DNA of 47,341 nt from Acidobacteriota bacterium (GCA_013152925.1 JAADFK010000064.1:1-47341); one strand, 5' to 3'; shown: positions 33,655 to 42,490, counted from the first letter of the stretch. The notes: a model not told the origin generated them from the letters alone. Numbers and translations: made by a program.

Positions 33655-34083
33655 CTACTTCCACTCGGGGGGGAACGACGTGTCGACGTTCTTGGCCGAC
33701 TCGACCATTTCCTTGGCGGCCTTGGCGTAGGGTAGCAGGGAGAACAGCTTGCCCCGGTCCAGCTTGAGCTTGCCGCCGACGAGGCCGACGATGGGATCGA
33801 GGTCGCCGGTGAGAATCTTGCTCCAGGTGGGAGGGTTGGCCGAGATGATGTAGGGCGCATCATCCAGGTCCGCCGTGCTGGCCACCTTCCCCGAACGGCA
33901 CTCACCGTGCCACAGATCGGCGATCACCGCACGTTGCTCGGGGATTCCATAGGAATCGTCCGCCGACATCAGGAGAACGATGGCGCCCTCCCAGCGCTTG
34001 GCGGCCTTCGCGTACTCCTCGTTGGCGTTGATCTGCCGGCACCACTCCTGTGCCCATGCCTCGGTGAAAATCTCCACGGCCAT
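33655..34083 (-). CDS. SCP2 sterol-binding-like protein
   Basis: The 142-residue product resembles the SCP2 domain that binds lipids in a hydrophobic tunnel: ADLDDAPYIISANPPTWSKILTGDLDPIVGLVGGKLKLDRGKLFSLLPYAKAAKEMV is the usual C-terminal pattern. There is no signal peptide. It may carry acyl lipids for the neighbouring acyltransferase or hydrolase. ATG 34083 has AAAAGGAGG upstream and its own promoter. Confidence 0.8.
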   Translation of the reverse strand: MAVEIFTEAWAQEWCRQINANEEYAKAAKRWEGAIVLLMSADDSYGIPEQRAVIADLWHGECRSGKVASTADLDDAPYIISANPPTWSKILTGDLDPIVGLVGGKLKLDRGKLFSLLPYAKAAKEMVESAKNVDTSFPPEWK

Positions 34084-34108
34084 TGACGCCTCCTTTTCGC
34101 GCGCGCAA

Positions 34109-34137
34109 AGCATAGCGTATCGAGACCGAAGCGCCAA
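34109..34137 (-). promoter_or_regulatory. Sigma-70 promoter of the SCP2-like gene
   Basis: On the minus strand TTGGCG (34132-34137) and TATGCT (34109-34114) are 17 nt apart, with the -10 element 25 nt before the start codon. No PhaR-type palindrome is seen here. Confidence 0.5.
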
Positions 34138-34229
34138 CCGGGAGCAGGGGAGCACGGGAAAGGGCGAGAAGAGGAGTTTCGGGAAAGAGTGTGCTGGGAA
34201 GCCGTTCGGAGCCGGTCCACGCCCGCGGG

Positions 34230-35453
34230 TCATGCCTCCTCGATCAGCTGCTCCAGGTTGGCGAGGGCTTCGCTGAGCTGGTCGACGACCGGTGGCGTGG
34301 AGGGCCGCGGATCCATGGAGAGGCCGGCGCTGGCCCAGACGGTACGATCTTCGGCGTCGAGCACCTCGTCTCGAAAGCCCAGGCCGTGACGCTCGAGAAT
34401 CGGCGCCAGCTCGCGCCGCCTGAGCCGGAGCTGCTTGAGAGTGCAGCCGTAGGCGTGCTCGCACACCCTCTTGCGGTGGCTGAAGCTGAAGACGTTGGTG
34501 AAAAAGAGCTCGTAGTCGTCCCGCCGGGGCTCGAGCAGGATGAAGTCGGAGTCGACGTAGCGCTCCTCGTAGGCCTCCATGCCGATGACGAGCCGGGAGT
34601 GGATCAGCGTGCGGAAGGTCTGGGAGAGAACCGTCGGCAGACCGCGGTCCACCAGCTTCCCGCGGCGCATGACACCGAGATCAACGGCCCGGATGGTGTC
34701 CACCGGAACGATGGGGTTGAGACAGATGACCAGCTCGGCGCCCTCGTCGAAGGCCACCGAGGCGTGAAGCGTCTTGAGCAGGACGCCGTCCACGTAGAAA
34801 CGATCATCGATGACCACCGGTGGGTAGAGCCCGGGCAGTGCCGTGCTGGCCTGGACGGCCCGCGAGATCGGCACGTGGTTGAAACCCGGCTCGCCGAAGC
34901 GGACGGCCTGACCCGAGTCCAGGTCCGTGGCGATGACGATCAGCTGGCTCTCGAGCTCCCGGAAGTCATCGGTTCTCCCCTTGATGGAGTAGATCCGTTC
35001 GAGATACTCGCGGAGCGGCTCGTTCTTGAACAGCCCGACCGGCAGGGCGCGTGCCAGCCGTGTCAGCGATTCCACCAGCGTCATGTCGTCCTTGCGCTGG
35101 AGGTAGGTCCACAGGGACTCCAGGAAAACCTTCGGGACGCGAAACCCGCTCCGGACGTACTCGGCCAGGGCCGGGGTCAAGAAGGTCTCCGGCACGAAGG
35201 GATGTTCGCCGGGCTCGGTCTTGACGATGGCACGGACCATCTGTGCCGGGGTCAGCTTGTTGGCCAGGCAGGCGGCGACAAAAGCGCCGGCGCTGACGCC
35301 GACGTAGATCTCGAGGTCGTTGAGGTCAAGCCCCTCGATGGCATCGTGCAAGGCCATGACGGCCCCGATTTCGTGGATGGCGCCCTGGGGGCCTCCACCC
35401 GCCATGGCCAGCCCGATGGCTGGTCTTCCGCCCCTCGCCTCCGTCCTGCTCAT
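34230..35453 (-). CDS. Patatin-like hydrolase in the storage-granule cluster
   Basis: The 407-residue product has GGGPQG (19-24) as oxyanion loop, GVSAG with nucleophile Ser54, and VDGVL with the dyad Asp. It is longer than the patatin at 27131-27964, with an additional C-terminal region rich in charged residues (KQLRLRRRELAPILERHG). Its position between the SCP2-like gene and phaR suggests a depolymerase or lipase acting on granule lipid or polyester; this is context inference. ATG 35453 has GGAG 9 nt upstream. Confidence 0.85.
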   Translation of the reverse strand: MSRTEARGGRPAIGLAMAGGGPQGAIHEIGAVMALHDAIEGLDLNDLEIYVGVSAGAFVAACLANKLTPAQMVRAIVKTEPGEHPFVPETFLTPALAEYVRSGFRVPKVFLESLWTYLQRKDDMTLVESLTRLARALPVGLFKNEPLREYLERIYSIKGRTDDFRELESQLIVIATDLDSGQAVRFGEPGFNHVPISRAVQASTALPGLYPPVVIDDRFYVDGVLLKTLHASVAFDEGAELVICLNPIVPVDTIRAVDLGVMRRGKLVDRGLPTVLSQTFRTLIHSRLVIGMEAYEERYVDSDFILLEPRRDDYELFFTNVFSFSHRKRVCEHAYGCTLKQLRLRRRELAPILERHGLGFRDEVLDAEDRTVWASAGLSMDPRPSTPPVVDQLSEALANLEQLIEEA

Positions 35454-35511
35454 CGACGTCCGCTCCGTTTGCCAGCCAGGGTGGCGCGCGGCCGGGAATA
35501 CCGGGCAGCCC

Positions 35512-36060
35512 TCACGCGGAAGACGCCTTCTTCGGCCGCGATGTCGCACGCGCCTTGCCGGAGCCGCCTCGAGAGGTTTTCTTGGTGGGGCTCCGGTGGG
35601 AGGCTCGTGCCGGTGTTTCATGCGCCCTGACGGGTTGGCTTTCCAGGGTTTCCTCATGTTCAAGCTCGGCCAGGGCGCTCTCCAGCTCCGAAAGCCGTTC
35701 CTTGAGTCGCTCCATCTCGTCCCTCGCCTTGCGGACCGGCGCCAGCCGATCGATGGAGGCCCGGACGAACTGATCCACCTTGGTCTGCACGTGCCCCACC
35801 GACGAGGTGACGGCCTCCTCGCCCAGGCGGATCAGCTCGTGCAGAAGGTCGTTCGGGAGGAGCGCGGTGCCTCGGCGGCCCTCTTCCGAGATGATCTGTG
35901 TCAGGGTCTGGGAGGTCACGTCCTCGCCGGTCTTGTTGTCGATGACGCGGATCTCCTGGCCGTGACGGATCCACCCCGCCAGCTCCTCCAGGGAGACGTA
36001 CCGGCTCTCCTCGGTATCGTACAGCTTGCGGCTTCCATAGCGTTTGATCAAGCGGATCAT
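35512..36060 (-). CDS. phaR: Polyhydroxyalkanoate synthesis regulator PhaR
   Basis: PhaR represses phasin genes and binds the polymer when it is present. The 182-residue product begins with the highly conserved DNA-binding domain (MIRLIKRYGSRKLYDTEE, SRYVSLEELAGWIRHGQEIRV), followed by the PHB accumulation domain (LTQIISEEGRRGTALLP...DLLHELIR) and a Lys/Arg/Ser-rich tail. ATG 36060 has GGAGGAG upstream. The operator-promoter before it matches that of the phasin gene, so it is likely autoregulated. Confidence 0.95.
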   Translation of the reverse strand: MIRLIKRYGSRKLYDTEESRYVSLEELAGWIRHGQEIRVIDNKTGEDVTSQTLTQIISEEGRRGTALLPNDLLHELIRLGEEAVTSSVGHVQTKVDQFVRASIDRLAPVRKARDEMERLKERLSELESALAELEHEETLESQPVRAHETPARASHRSPTKKTSRGGSGKARATSRPKKASSA

Positions 36061-36091
36061 GATGCTTCTCCTCCGGGCGCCCCACAGGCGT

Positions 36092-36146
36092 TGCCGCTTC
36101 GCGGCATCCCACAAGAAAATATACCGCACTGCGGCATGAGTGTCAA
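36092..36146 (-). promoter_or_regulatory. phaR promoter with PhaR-type palindromes
   Basis: On the minus strand TTGACA (36141-36146), 17 nt, TATATT (36118-36123). A perfect palindrome TGCCGC-N3-GCGGCA lies at 36092-36106 and a second copy, TGCCGCAGTGCGGTA, fills the spacer. The arrangement is nearly superposable on the phasin promoter. Confidence 0.8.
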
Positions 36147-36147
36147 G

Positions 36148-36179
36148 CGAGCTGGCTGCGGATCCCCGCAGCCAGCTCG
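36148..36179. repeat. Perfect 14-bp inverted repeat upstream of the phaR promoter
   Basis: CGAGCTGGCTGCGG and CCGCAGCCAGCTCG pair around a 4-nt loop (ATCC) next to the phaR -35 box. It could be an end-of-transcript hairpin for rightward transcripts or a remnant of a mobile repeat. Confidence 0.5.
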
Positions 36180-36213
36180 TCCCGACCGAAGCGGCCCAAA
36201 GGGCCGCGAAGTG

Positions 36214-36440
36214 GAGGGACCTCCCGCGACCGGCCACCGGCCGGAGGAGAGGGACCTCCCGCGACCGGCCACCGGCCTGGGAAGCCAGCCGGGTCACGGC
36301 AGCGGGGCAGATTCCTCCACTCGCTGCGCTCGGTCGGAATGACAGGGGGTTGGCTGGTCGGAATGACAGGGGGTTGGCTGGTCGGAATGACAGGGGGTTG
36401 GCTGGTCGGAATGACAGGGGGTCGGCTGGTCGGAATGACA
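36214..36440. repeat. Tandem repeats in the phaR-queD gap
   Basis: Two copies of a 29-bp unit (36214-36242 and 36249-36277, starting GAGGGACCTCCCGCGACC) are followed by four full 24-bp units and a partial fifth (36334-36440; unit begins TCGGAATGACAGGGGG). Together they fill most of the ~400-nt non-coding gap. An open frame runs through them giving an 8-residue repeat, but it has no start signals and is not a gene. Confidence 0.85.
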
Positions 36441-36476
36441 TGAGGCAGCGAACCTCAGGTTCGCTGCCTCATGTCA
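36436..36476 (-). terminator. Long perfect hairpin at the end of the QueD-like gene
   Basis: A 19-bp perfect stem (TGACATGAGGCAGCGAACC and its complement) with a 3-nt loop includes the stop codon of the QueD-like gene. There is no T-tract. It probably ends or protects the minus-strand transcript; it could also belong to the tandem-repeat element beside it. Confidence 0.55.
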
Positions 36477-36846
36477 ACTCGAGGTCCACGCGGTTGCCAG
36501 GGCCTTCCCAGACGCTGACCGTCAGGAGCCTGCCGCCCAGCGCCTCCACACCGGGTGCGAGGCATCGAGCGAGGTGGAGGGCGAGGCTCTCCGCCGTGGG
36601 CGAGGGAGCGCCTATCTCGGGATGCTCGTCGAGCAGCGTCCCGGCCAGGGGTGCCACGGCCTCGTTGAGGAGATCGCGGATGGCGTGGAAGTCGAGGGCG
36701 TATCCCTCCTCGTTGAGGTGGTCGGTGCCAGCACGGATTTCCACCCGCCAGCGATGGGTGTGGGGCTCCTCGGGCTGGCCCCGGTAGCTCCGGAGGGCGT
36801 GAGAGGCCGTCAGCTCAACGGCCGCGTGCACGACCCAGCGGCTCAT
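36469..36846 (-). CDS. 6-pyruvoyl-tetrahydropterin synthase / QueD-like protein
   Basis: The 125-residue product has the T-fold pattern of the PTPS/QueD family: zinc-binding ASHAL and HTHRW, LDFHAIRDLLNE, LLDEHPEIGAPSPTAESLA and VSVWEGPGN. The Cys that normally precedes the HGH motif (C-x3-HGH) is missing; the sequence there is QPEEPHTH, with Pro at that position. It may therefore not make 6-carboxytetrahydropterin in the usual way. Its start overlaps the stop of the radical SAM gene (ATGA). Confidence 0.75.
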   Translation of the reverse strand: MSRWVVHAAVELTASHALRSYRGQPEEPHTHRWRVEIRAGTDHLNEEGYALDFHAIRDLLNEAVAPLAGTLLDEHPEIGAPSPTAESLALHLARCLAPGVEALGGRLLTVSVWEGPGNRVDLELT

Positions 36847-39439
36847 CCCTCGCTCCTGGAGGGGGCGCCGGACTTGGGCCGGCGCAGCAGCACGGATTCG
36901 CGAACGATACGGACCGAAGGAAGCTCCTCCTCGGCAACTCCCAGGGCCATGAGCACCTTCTTCAGGGACGGTGCGGAACCGGTGGGGCTGCGCAGCGCCA
37001 GCTCGAGCCGGAGCGTACCGTCGCCGTCACGTTTCCAGCGGTTGACGGCGGAACGGATCTCGGGCGGCAGCGCCCCGGGATCGTGCGGCCATGGACGCTC
37101 GGGCAGGGAAGCGACCCGGTACCTGGCCGCGTCGGCCAGCTTCCCGAGCGAAGGGGCGCCCGGCAGCAGCGGTGTGGCGTCGAGGATCTCGAGGCCGCCG
37201 GGAAGGAGGGCGTTGATCGCCTCCACGTGGCGCCGCCTCAAGGCGGCGGTGCACTCGACGTCGAAAGACTCGGCGAGCCCTTCGGTACCCAGGGGCAGCG
37301 CCGGGCCCATGGACAGCCGGATGTGGGGGTTGTAGCCCTCGGTATAGTGGACGGGGACTCCCGTAGTGCCCGCTCCAAGGCGTCCATGACCATGCGGTGG
37401 GAGAGGAAGCGGGCGTCGCCGCGCTTGGCGTAGGTGAAGCGGTACTTCCGGTAGACGGCCGCCTGCTGGGCCGGCTGTCCGGCGGCCGGAAGTGGAACGG
37501 TATGGCCGTGTTCGTTCGGTGTGCCCGAGGTCACCGCTGGCGCATCCTCCGGGGGCGGTGGGAGCTTCGGGGCCGCCAGCCTGATGTCCTTGCCGTCCCC
37601 GGGGATGCCGCAGCGGTAGCAATGCCCCCACTTGCAGTCCCCGGTGGCCGCCTCGTTCCGCGAGCGCCTGAGCTCGGCTTTGAGGTAGCCCTTGCGGACG
37701 CCGGCATCAATGAGATCCCACGGCAGCGGGGCGCGGATGTCCCGTTCTCCGAGCTCGGTTTCCACGTCGATTCCCCGCTCCTCGAGGGCCCGCTCCCAGG
37801 CCTTCAGATCGAGGTGCTCGTTCCACCCGTCGAAGACGGCGCCGAGGTCATGGGCCCGGGAGATGACCGCCCCGAGACGGCGGTCCCCGCGGGAGAGGAT
37901 GGCTTCCAGGGCCGCTTCCCGCGGCTCGTTCCAGCTCAGCCTGGCGCCTCGGATCCGGTGGAAGCGCCGCCTCAGGAGCCTGATCCGCCGTCCGAGCTCC
38001 TCGACGCCCGAGAAGGGCTCCCACTGGAAAGGGGTCCACGCCTTGGGGACGAAGCAGCCGACGGAGATCTTGACCTCCACCTTGCGGCCGCGAATCTTCC
38101 GGCCCATGGCCACGAGCTGCTCCGCCAGCCGGGCCAGCTCCTCCAGGTCCTCGTCGGTCTCCGTGGGCAGACCGATCATGGCGTAGACCTTGATCAGGTT
38201 CCACCCGCTGGCGAAGGCGGATTCGGCGGCGCGGAGCATATCGGCGTTGGTGAAGGTCTTGTTGATGACGCGGCGAAGCCGGTCGGAGCCCGTCTCCGGC
38301 GCGAAGGTGAAGCCGGACTTGCGAACGGTGGAGACGGCCTCTGCCAGGCGAACGGAAAAGGCATCCGCGCGAAGGCTCGGCAGGCTGACGGAGACGCGCC
38401 GCGGCCCGAGGGACCCGGCCAGGCGATGTACCAGCGGGCCGATCTGGGAGTAGTCCGCCGTCGACAGGCTGAGGAGGCCGACCTCCTCGAATCCGGTCTC
38501 CCTGGCCTGCCGCTCCATGCGTTCGGCCACGATGTCCGGGTCGTGTTCCCGGACGGGACGGTACCAGTAGCCGGCCTGGCAGAAGCGGCAGCCCTGGGTG
38601 CACCCCCGCATGATCTCCATGCCCAGGCGGTCCTGGATCACCTCGGCGAAGGGCACGATGGGGGTCTGGGGCTGGTCGGCGGGGTCGAGCCGCTCGGCCC
38701 AGACGCGCCGCACCGGCAGGGGAGCCGCCGGATCGAGCGTCTCGTGGGCCGGCAGGCCGTCGTCCCGGCCGGGCTCCCACCGGTAGAAGCGGGGCACGTA
38801 GACCCCGGGAATCCCCGAGAGACGCCGAAGCAGCTCGAGCCGGGGAGCCCCCTCCCGGCGGGCGTCGCGCACGGTGTCCAGGATGGCGTCCAGGGAAGCC
38901 TCGGCGTCGCCGATCAGGATGGCGTCGAAGAAGTCGGCCACCGGCTCGGGGTTGGCCGTGCAGGGCCCGCCCCCAAGAACGATGGGACCGGTCTCGCCCC
39001 GGTCCCCGGCGCAGCGAGCGACGCCGGCGAGATCCAGGAGGTATGGGATATTGATGTAGTTGAGCTCGGACTGCAGCGTGATGCCCAGGATGTCGAAGTC
39101 GGCCACCGGCCGGTACGACTCCAGGGTGTAGAGCGGCACGCCGGCCCGGCGGAGGGCCGCGCCCATGTCGGGCCACGGCGCGTAGGTGCGTTCGGCCAGG
39201 GCGTCGGCCCGGCGGTTGACCAGGTGGTAGAGGATACGGGAGCCCTGGTGGGACATGCCGATCTCGTAGGTGTCCGGGAACGCCAGTGCCACGTGGAGCG
39301 CCACGCTGTCCCACGGCTTGCGGATCAGGTTGCGCTCCATTCCAAGGTAGCGGGCCGGTTTCTGGACCCGCGGCAGGATCGCCTCCAGGGCGGCTCGGAC
39401 GGACTGCGGCTCGATGACCGTTGTGGACGATACACCCAT
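36843..39439 (-). pseudogene. TIGR03960 radical SAM protein with DUF2344 domain, frameshifted
   Basis: From ATG 39439 the frame encodes a B12-binding-like/radical SAM protein (IMRGCTQGCRFCQAGYWYRP has the CxxxCxxC cluster; GFTFAPETGSDRLR is typical of TIGR03960). Its C-terminal DUF2344 domain starts correctly (YRFTYAKRGDARFLSHRMVMDALERAL) and is then broken near 37360; the rest of the domain (GVPVHYTEGYNPHIRLSMGP to the stop at 36843) continues in another frame. The junction fits a 7-nt deletion in expected R-R-A-G codons. It may be a real lesion or a sequencing or assembly error. No Shine-Dalgarno sequence; a -10-like TACACT lies 9 nt before the ATG. Function of the family is unclear. Confidence 0.75.
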
Positions 39440-39766
39440 AGACCGGACAGTGTAGCCGAAACGGTGGCGTTCTCGTCCCTCAGGCGGGCCGGCCCTTCCG
39501 GAAAGAAAACAGCCATGCCGTATCTTCCTGCTTTACGGCCCGATACGGAGGCCGGAGGAAACCTCGAGCTCTCCTGGATGGAGCGTCCTTGGCGACCCTC
39601 CGCCGGTGTCCTCGCCAGCACGGCTTCCATCGTCCTTTGACCGGCCATGGGCGTCCTCCGAGAGTGTCCAGGCGGGACCGGCACACCTCGATCCGGTTCA
39701 CGGCTCAGCGAGCGTCCCCCCGGTTCACCGGGGGGCGCTCTTCATCTCGAGCCGGGGCTTGGGACC
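39440..39766. other. Intergenic region with hairpins
   Basis: This 327-nt gap holds a strong GC hairpin at 39710-39740 (CCCCCCGG/CCGGGGGG flanked by GAGCG/CGCTC with one bulged T), which probably ends the cytochrome transcript, and an inverted repeat CCGTATC / GATACGG (39518-39524 with 39542-39548) of unknown role. The small minus-strand open frame here (from 39648) has a Shine-Dalgarno sequence but no recognisable protein features. No riboswitch core was recognised. Confidence 0.5.
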
Positions 39767-42490
39767 TCACTTCCCCAATTCGGCCAGGATCTCGCGTGCA
39801 TCGCTGTTGGCCTTGAAGAGGAGGGACATCAGGTACAGGTGATTGTGGAATCCGCCGCTCTCGTCCGATTCCGCGAAGCTGAGGTTGTGCTGGGCGGCCT
39901 CGAGCTTGGCCTGAAGATCGGGATTGTCGACTCCCTCCATGGCGGTCTCGGCGGCGGCGACGTTCTGCTGCGCCACCGAATCGACCACCTGGAAGTTCTG
40001 CCTCCACAACCCGGCGACAATCTCATAGTCGGCATCGGTCGTGATCGAGGGGTGGCAGTGCGTACACGAGACGGTCTCCGTGCCATCCTCGTCGGTCACC
40101 GTGATCGCCCACGAGTGCCCGTGGTACATGGACGAATTGCTGCCGTCAACGCCGCTGGAGTACATGTGGCAGTCGGTGCAGCCCGCTCCGGGCATGGTCA
40201 CCTGGTCCGGGATTCCGATCCCGCCCGTGCCCTGCTCCATGTTGTAGCTCAGGTGGTCGGTGTCGGGGAAGCGGAGGTTGCCGTGGCACTGACCGCAGAG
40301 CTCGTTGGGATCCATGGTTTCGTGCTCGCCCGTGGAGGAATTGAAATAGGCGGGCTGGGAGGGATCGTGCTGATCGTGACAGGCGGTGCACGAAACATCC
40401 GGCCACTCGGAGCTGTGCTGGGGCTCGGTGCCCGAATCGAACTGCCCATCCGTGGTCGTGAAGAAGTACTGGAGCGCCTCGACCTCGCTCATGCCGCCGT
40501 TGGCCTTGACGGCGGTGGGGGCATGACAGGCGATGCAGTTCTCCGCGTCGTCCCCGTTGATGACTTCGCCGGGTGTTTGACCCGCCCGCTCCTCGGCCAA
40601 TTCCGCGGCGACGTCGTCCTGGGTCCGGCTGTGGCGGCTCGTCTTCCACGCATCGTAGGTCAGGTGGTCTGTATCGGCGAAACGAAGGCTGCCGTGACAC
40701 TGGCCACAGAGCTCGCTGGAGCTCTTGGGTTCATGCCGCCGTGTCAGGGAGTTGAAGTAGGCCGGCGCCCCCGGGTCGTGCTGGTCGTGGCATGAGGTGC
40801 AGGAGACGTCGGGCCATTCCGCCGTATGGTTCGAAACGGTGTCGTTGTCGAACACCCCGCCGCTGGTGGTGAAAAAGTACGCGAGGGCCTTGGGCTCCGT
40901 CATACCGCCGTTGGCCAGGACGGCGGTCGGTCCGTGGCAGGCGATGCAGTTCTCGGCGTCATCCCCATGGATGACCTCTTCCGGGGTTTGACCCACCCGC
41001 TCCTCGGAGAGCTCGCCGGCCACATCGTTCTGGGTGTCGCCGTGGGGGCTTGCCGCCCACTGGTTGTAGGTCAGGTGGTCCGTGTCGGGGAAACGAAGGT
41101 TTCCATGACACTGGCCGCAGAGCTCCGCGGAAGTTTCCACAGGCGTGTACTCCCCCGAGGTGGAGTCGAACAGCACCGGCATGTTGGCGCCGTGCTGGTC
41201 ATGGCAGACGGTGCAGGCCACGCTGGGCCACGTGGAGGTGTGGTCGGGCACCGTCTCGCTCGTGAAGGTGCCTCCCTGGGTTGTGAAGAAGTAACCCAGG
41301 GCCTCGGCCTCACCCATCCCGCCGTTGGCCAGGACGGCGGTCGGTCCGTGGCAGGCGATGCAGTTCTCGGCGTCGTCGCCGTGAATGACATCGTCCGGGG
41401 TCTGGCCGGCCCGTTCCCCGGCGAGCTCGCTGGCAACGTCCTGCTGGGTATCGGTGTGAGCGCCCGCCGGACAGACCGTCACGGCCGGATGCTCGGCACC
41501 CGCCGGCTCTTGATCGCAGTGGCACTGAGCGCATAGCTGGCTGGCGTCCGCCGCCGTCAGGTCGGCGGGGTTGATGATCTTCGACGGATCACCCCCGCCG
41601 AGAATGTGGGCGGATCCCGGACCGTGACACGCTTCGCACTGAACGTTGACCACGTCGAGGTTCCCGTCGTGATTCGTATCCACGTACCCCGGATCTCCCG
41701 GGCTGACCAGGGTCGCCGGAAACGGCGTGTCCACCCACTCGCCGGCCGAAGTCTGCCGGAGATCCCGGACGGCCGCCACATGGCAACCGGCACAGCTCTT
41801 GGCGAAGGGGCTCGTGTTCTCCGCCGCCAGGTCGGACGCCGAGGTGGACGCGTCGAAACGGGGCATCTCGCCGTCGTCGTACCAGGCGGAGGGGTTGAAG
41901 AGCTTCCAGGAGCCATCCCGCTCATCAAACTCCAGCGGGGCCACGTAATTCCCCTCCGAAAGATGGGAGGGCGTGTCCGTGACCGGCACCCGGACCAGGT
42001 ACAGCTGGGCCGAGCTCCCCGTACCTCCCACCGTGGCCACCACGGGCATGGTGATCTCGCCGATGGTGATGAAGTAGGTTCCATTCGTCACCGAAAGAAC
42101 GGGGGCGTAGGGCTTGTAGGGATCGAAAACCGAGGAGATCTCGTTGAAGTCAAGTCCCTGCATGAAATCGTCAACGCCGTTCTGGTCGGAATCCGCCACC
42201 ACACCTTTTCCGGAGATCAAGGAGTACTGGGTCATGGGCCGTCGAATCTCGAAGGCATGGGAGTTGTCGCGCCAGCCCGTCATGTCCTGGTGGCACGCCA
42301 TGCAGTACTCCGCCCCCACGTAGGTTCCCGCCTCCAGTTGATCTCTCGTGTACATCATCTGGAGCCGTTGCATGGCGTCGATGGCCACGGCACGTTTGAC
42401 ATGACTCGCGCGGAGCGCGGGTGCCGACGCCAGACCGATCGTCGTTGTACCGAGAATCACAAGACCCAACACCCGTGCGACTCGTTTCAT
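39767..42490 (-). CDS. Exported multiheme c-type cytochrome (15 CxxCH motifs)
   Basis: The 907-residue product has a signal peptide (about 1-28) and 15 CxxCH heme sites: CMACH, CAGCH, CEACH and CAQCH, then a ~137-residue unit repeated three times, each with CIACH, C(T)xCH-DQH and CGQCH, then CTDCH and CTHCH. The repeat units include GQTPxEVIxGDDAENC and FTTxxGxFxxxT. A Ca-binding-like DxNxDGNxD loop lies before the repeats. The end (ESGGFHNHLYLMSLLFKA) recalls the C-terminal helices of pentaheme nitrite reductases, but catalytic motifs were not identified. Periplasmic or outer-surface electron transfer is likely. ATG 42490 has GGAAGGAAG upstream. Confidence 0.92.
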   Translation of the reverse strand: MKRVARVLGLVILGTTTIGLASAPALRASHVKRAVAIDAMQRLQMMYTRDQLEAGTYVGAEYCMACHQDMTGWRDNSHAFEIRRPMTQYSLISGKGVVADSDQNGVDDFMQGLDFNEISSVFDPYKPYAPVLSVTNGTYFITIGEITMPVVATVGGTGSSAQLYLVRVPVTDTPSHLSEGNYVAPLEFDERDGSWKLFNPSAWYDDGEMPRFDASTSASDLAAENTSPFAKSCAGCHVAAVRDLRQTSAGEWVDTPFPATLVSPGDPGYVDTNHDGNLDVVNVQCEACHGPGSAHILGGGDPSKIINPADLTAADASQLCAQCHCDQEPAGAEHPAVTVCPAGAHTDTQQDVASELAGERAGQTPDDVIHGDDAENCIACHGPTAVLANGGMGEAEALGYFFTTQGGTFTSETVPDHTSTWPSVACTVCHDQHGANMPVLFDSTSGEYTPVETSAELCGQCHGNLRFPDTDHLTYNQWAASPHGDTQNDVAGELSEERVGQTPEEVIHGDDAENCIACHGPTAVLANGGMTEPKALAYFFTTSGGVFDNDTVSNHTAEWPDVSCTSCHDQHDPGAPAYFNSLTRRHEPKSSSELCGQCHGSLRFADTDHLTYDAWKTSRHSRTQDDVAAELAEERAGQTPGEVINGDDAENCIACHAPTAVKANGGMSEVEALQYFFTTTDGQFDSGTEPQHSSEWPDVSCTACHDQHDPSQPAYFNSSTGEHETMDPNELCGQCHGNLRFPDTDHLSYNMEQGTGGIGIPDQVTMPGAGCTDCHMYSSGVDGSNSSMYHGHSWAITVTDEDGTETVSCTHCHPSITTDADYEIVAGLWRQNFQVVDSVAQQNVAAAETAMEGVDNPDLQAKLEAAQHNLSFAESDESGGFHNHLYLMSLLFKANSDAREILAELGK

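Noticed and set aside
36334-36440. CRISPR array
   Set aside because: The 24-bp units are directly abutting tandem repeats with no spacers and there are no cas genes.
36060-36441. Extension of PhaR upstream through the 24-bp repeats
   Set aside because: It would pass through the phaR promoter and operators; the conserved PhaR N terminus starts at ATG 36060 with GGAGGAG upstream.
39516-39550. Riboswitch (for example c-di-GMP type) before the TIGR03960 gene
   Set aside because: Only a simple inverted repeat is seen; the conserved core bases of known riboswitch classes are absent.
39325-39648. Small minus-strand gene from ATG 39648 with a good Shine-Dalgarno sequence
   Set aside because: It runs into the TIGR03960 gene in another frame and its product has no recognisable features; composition is that of random high-GC sequence.
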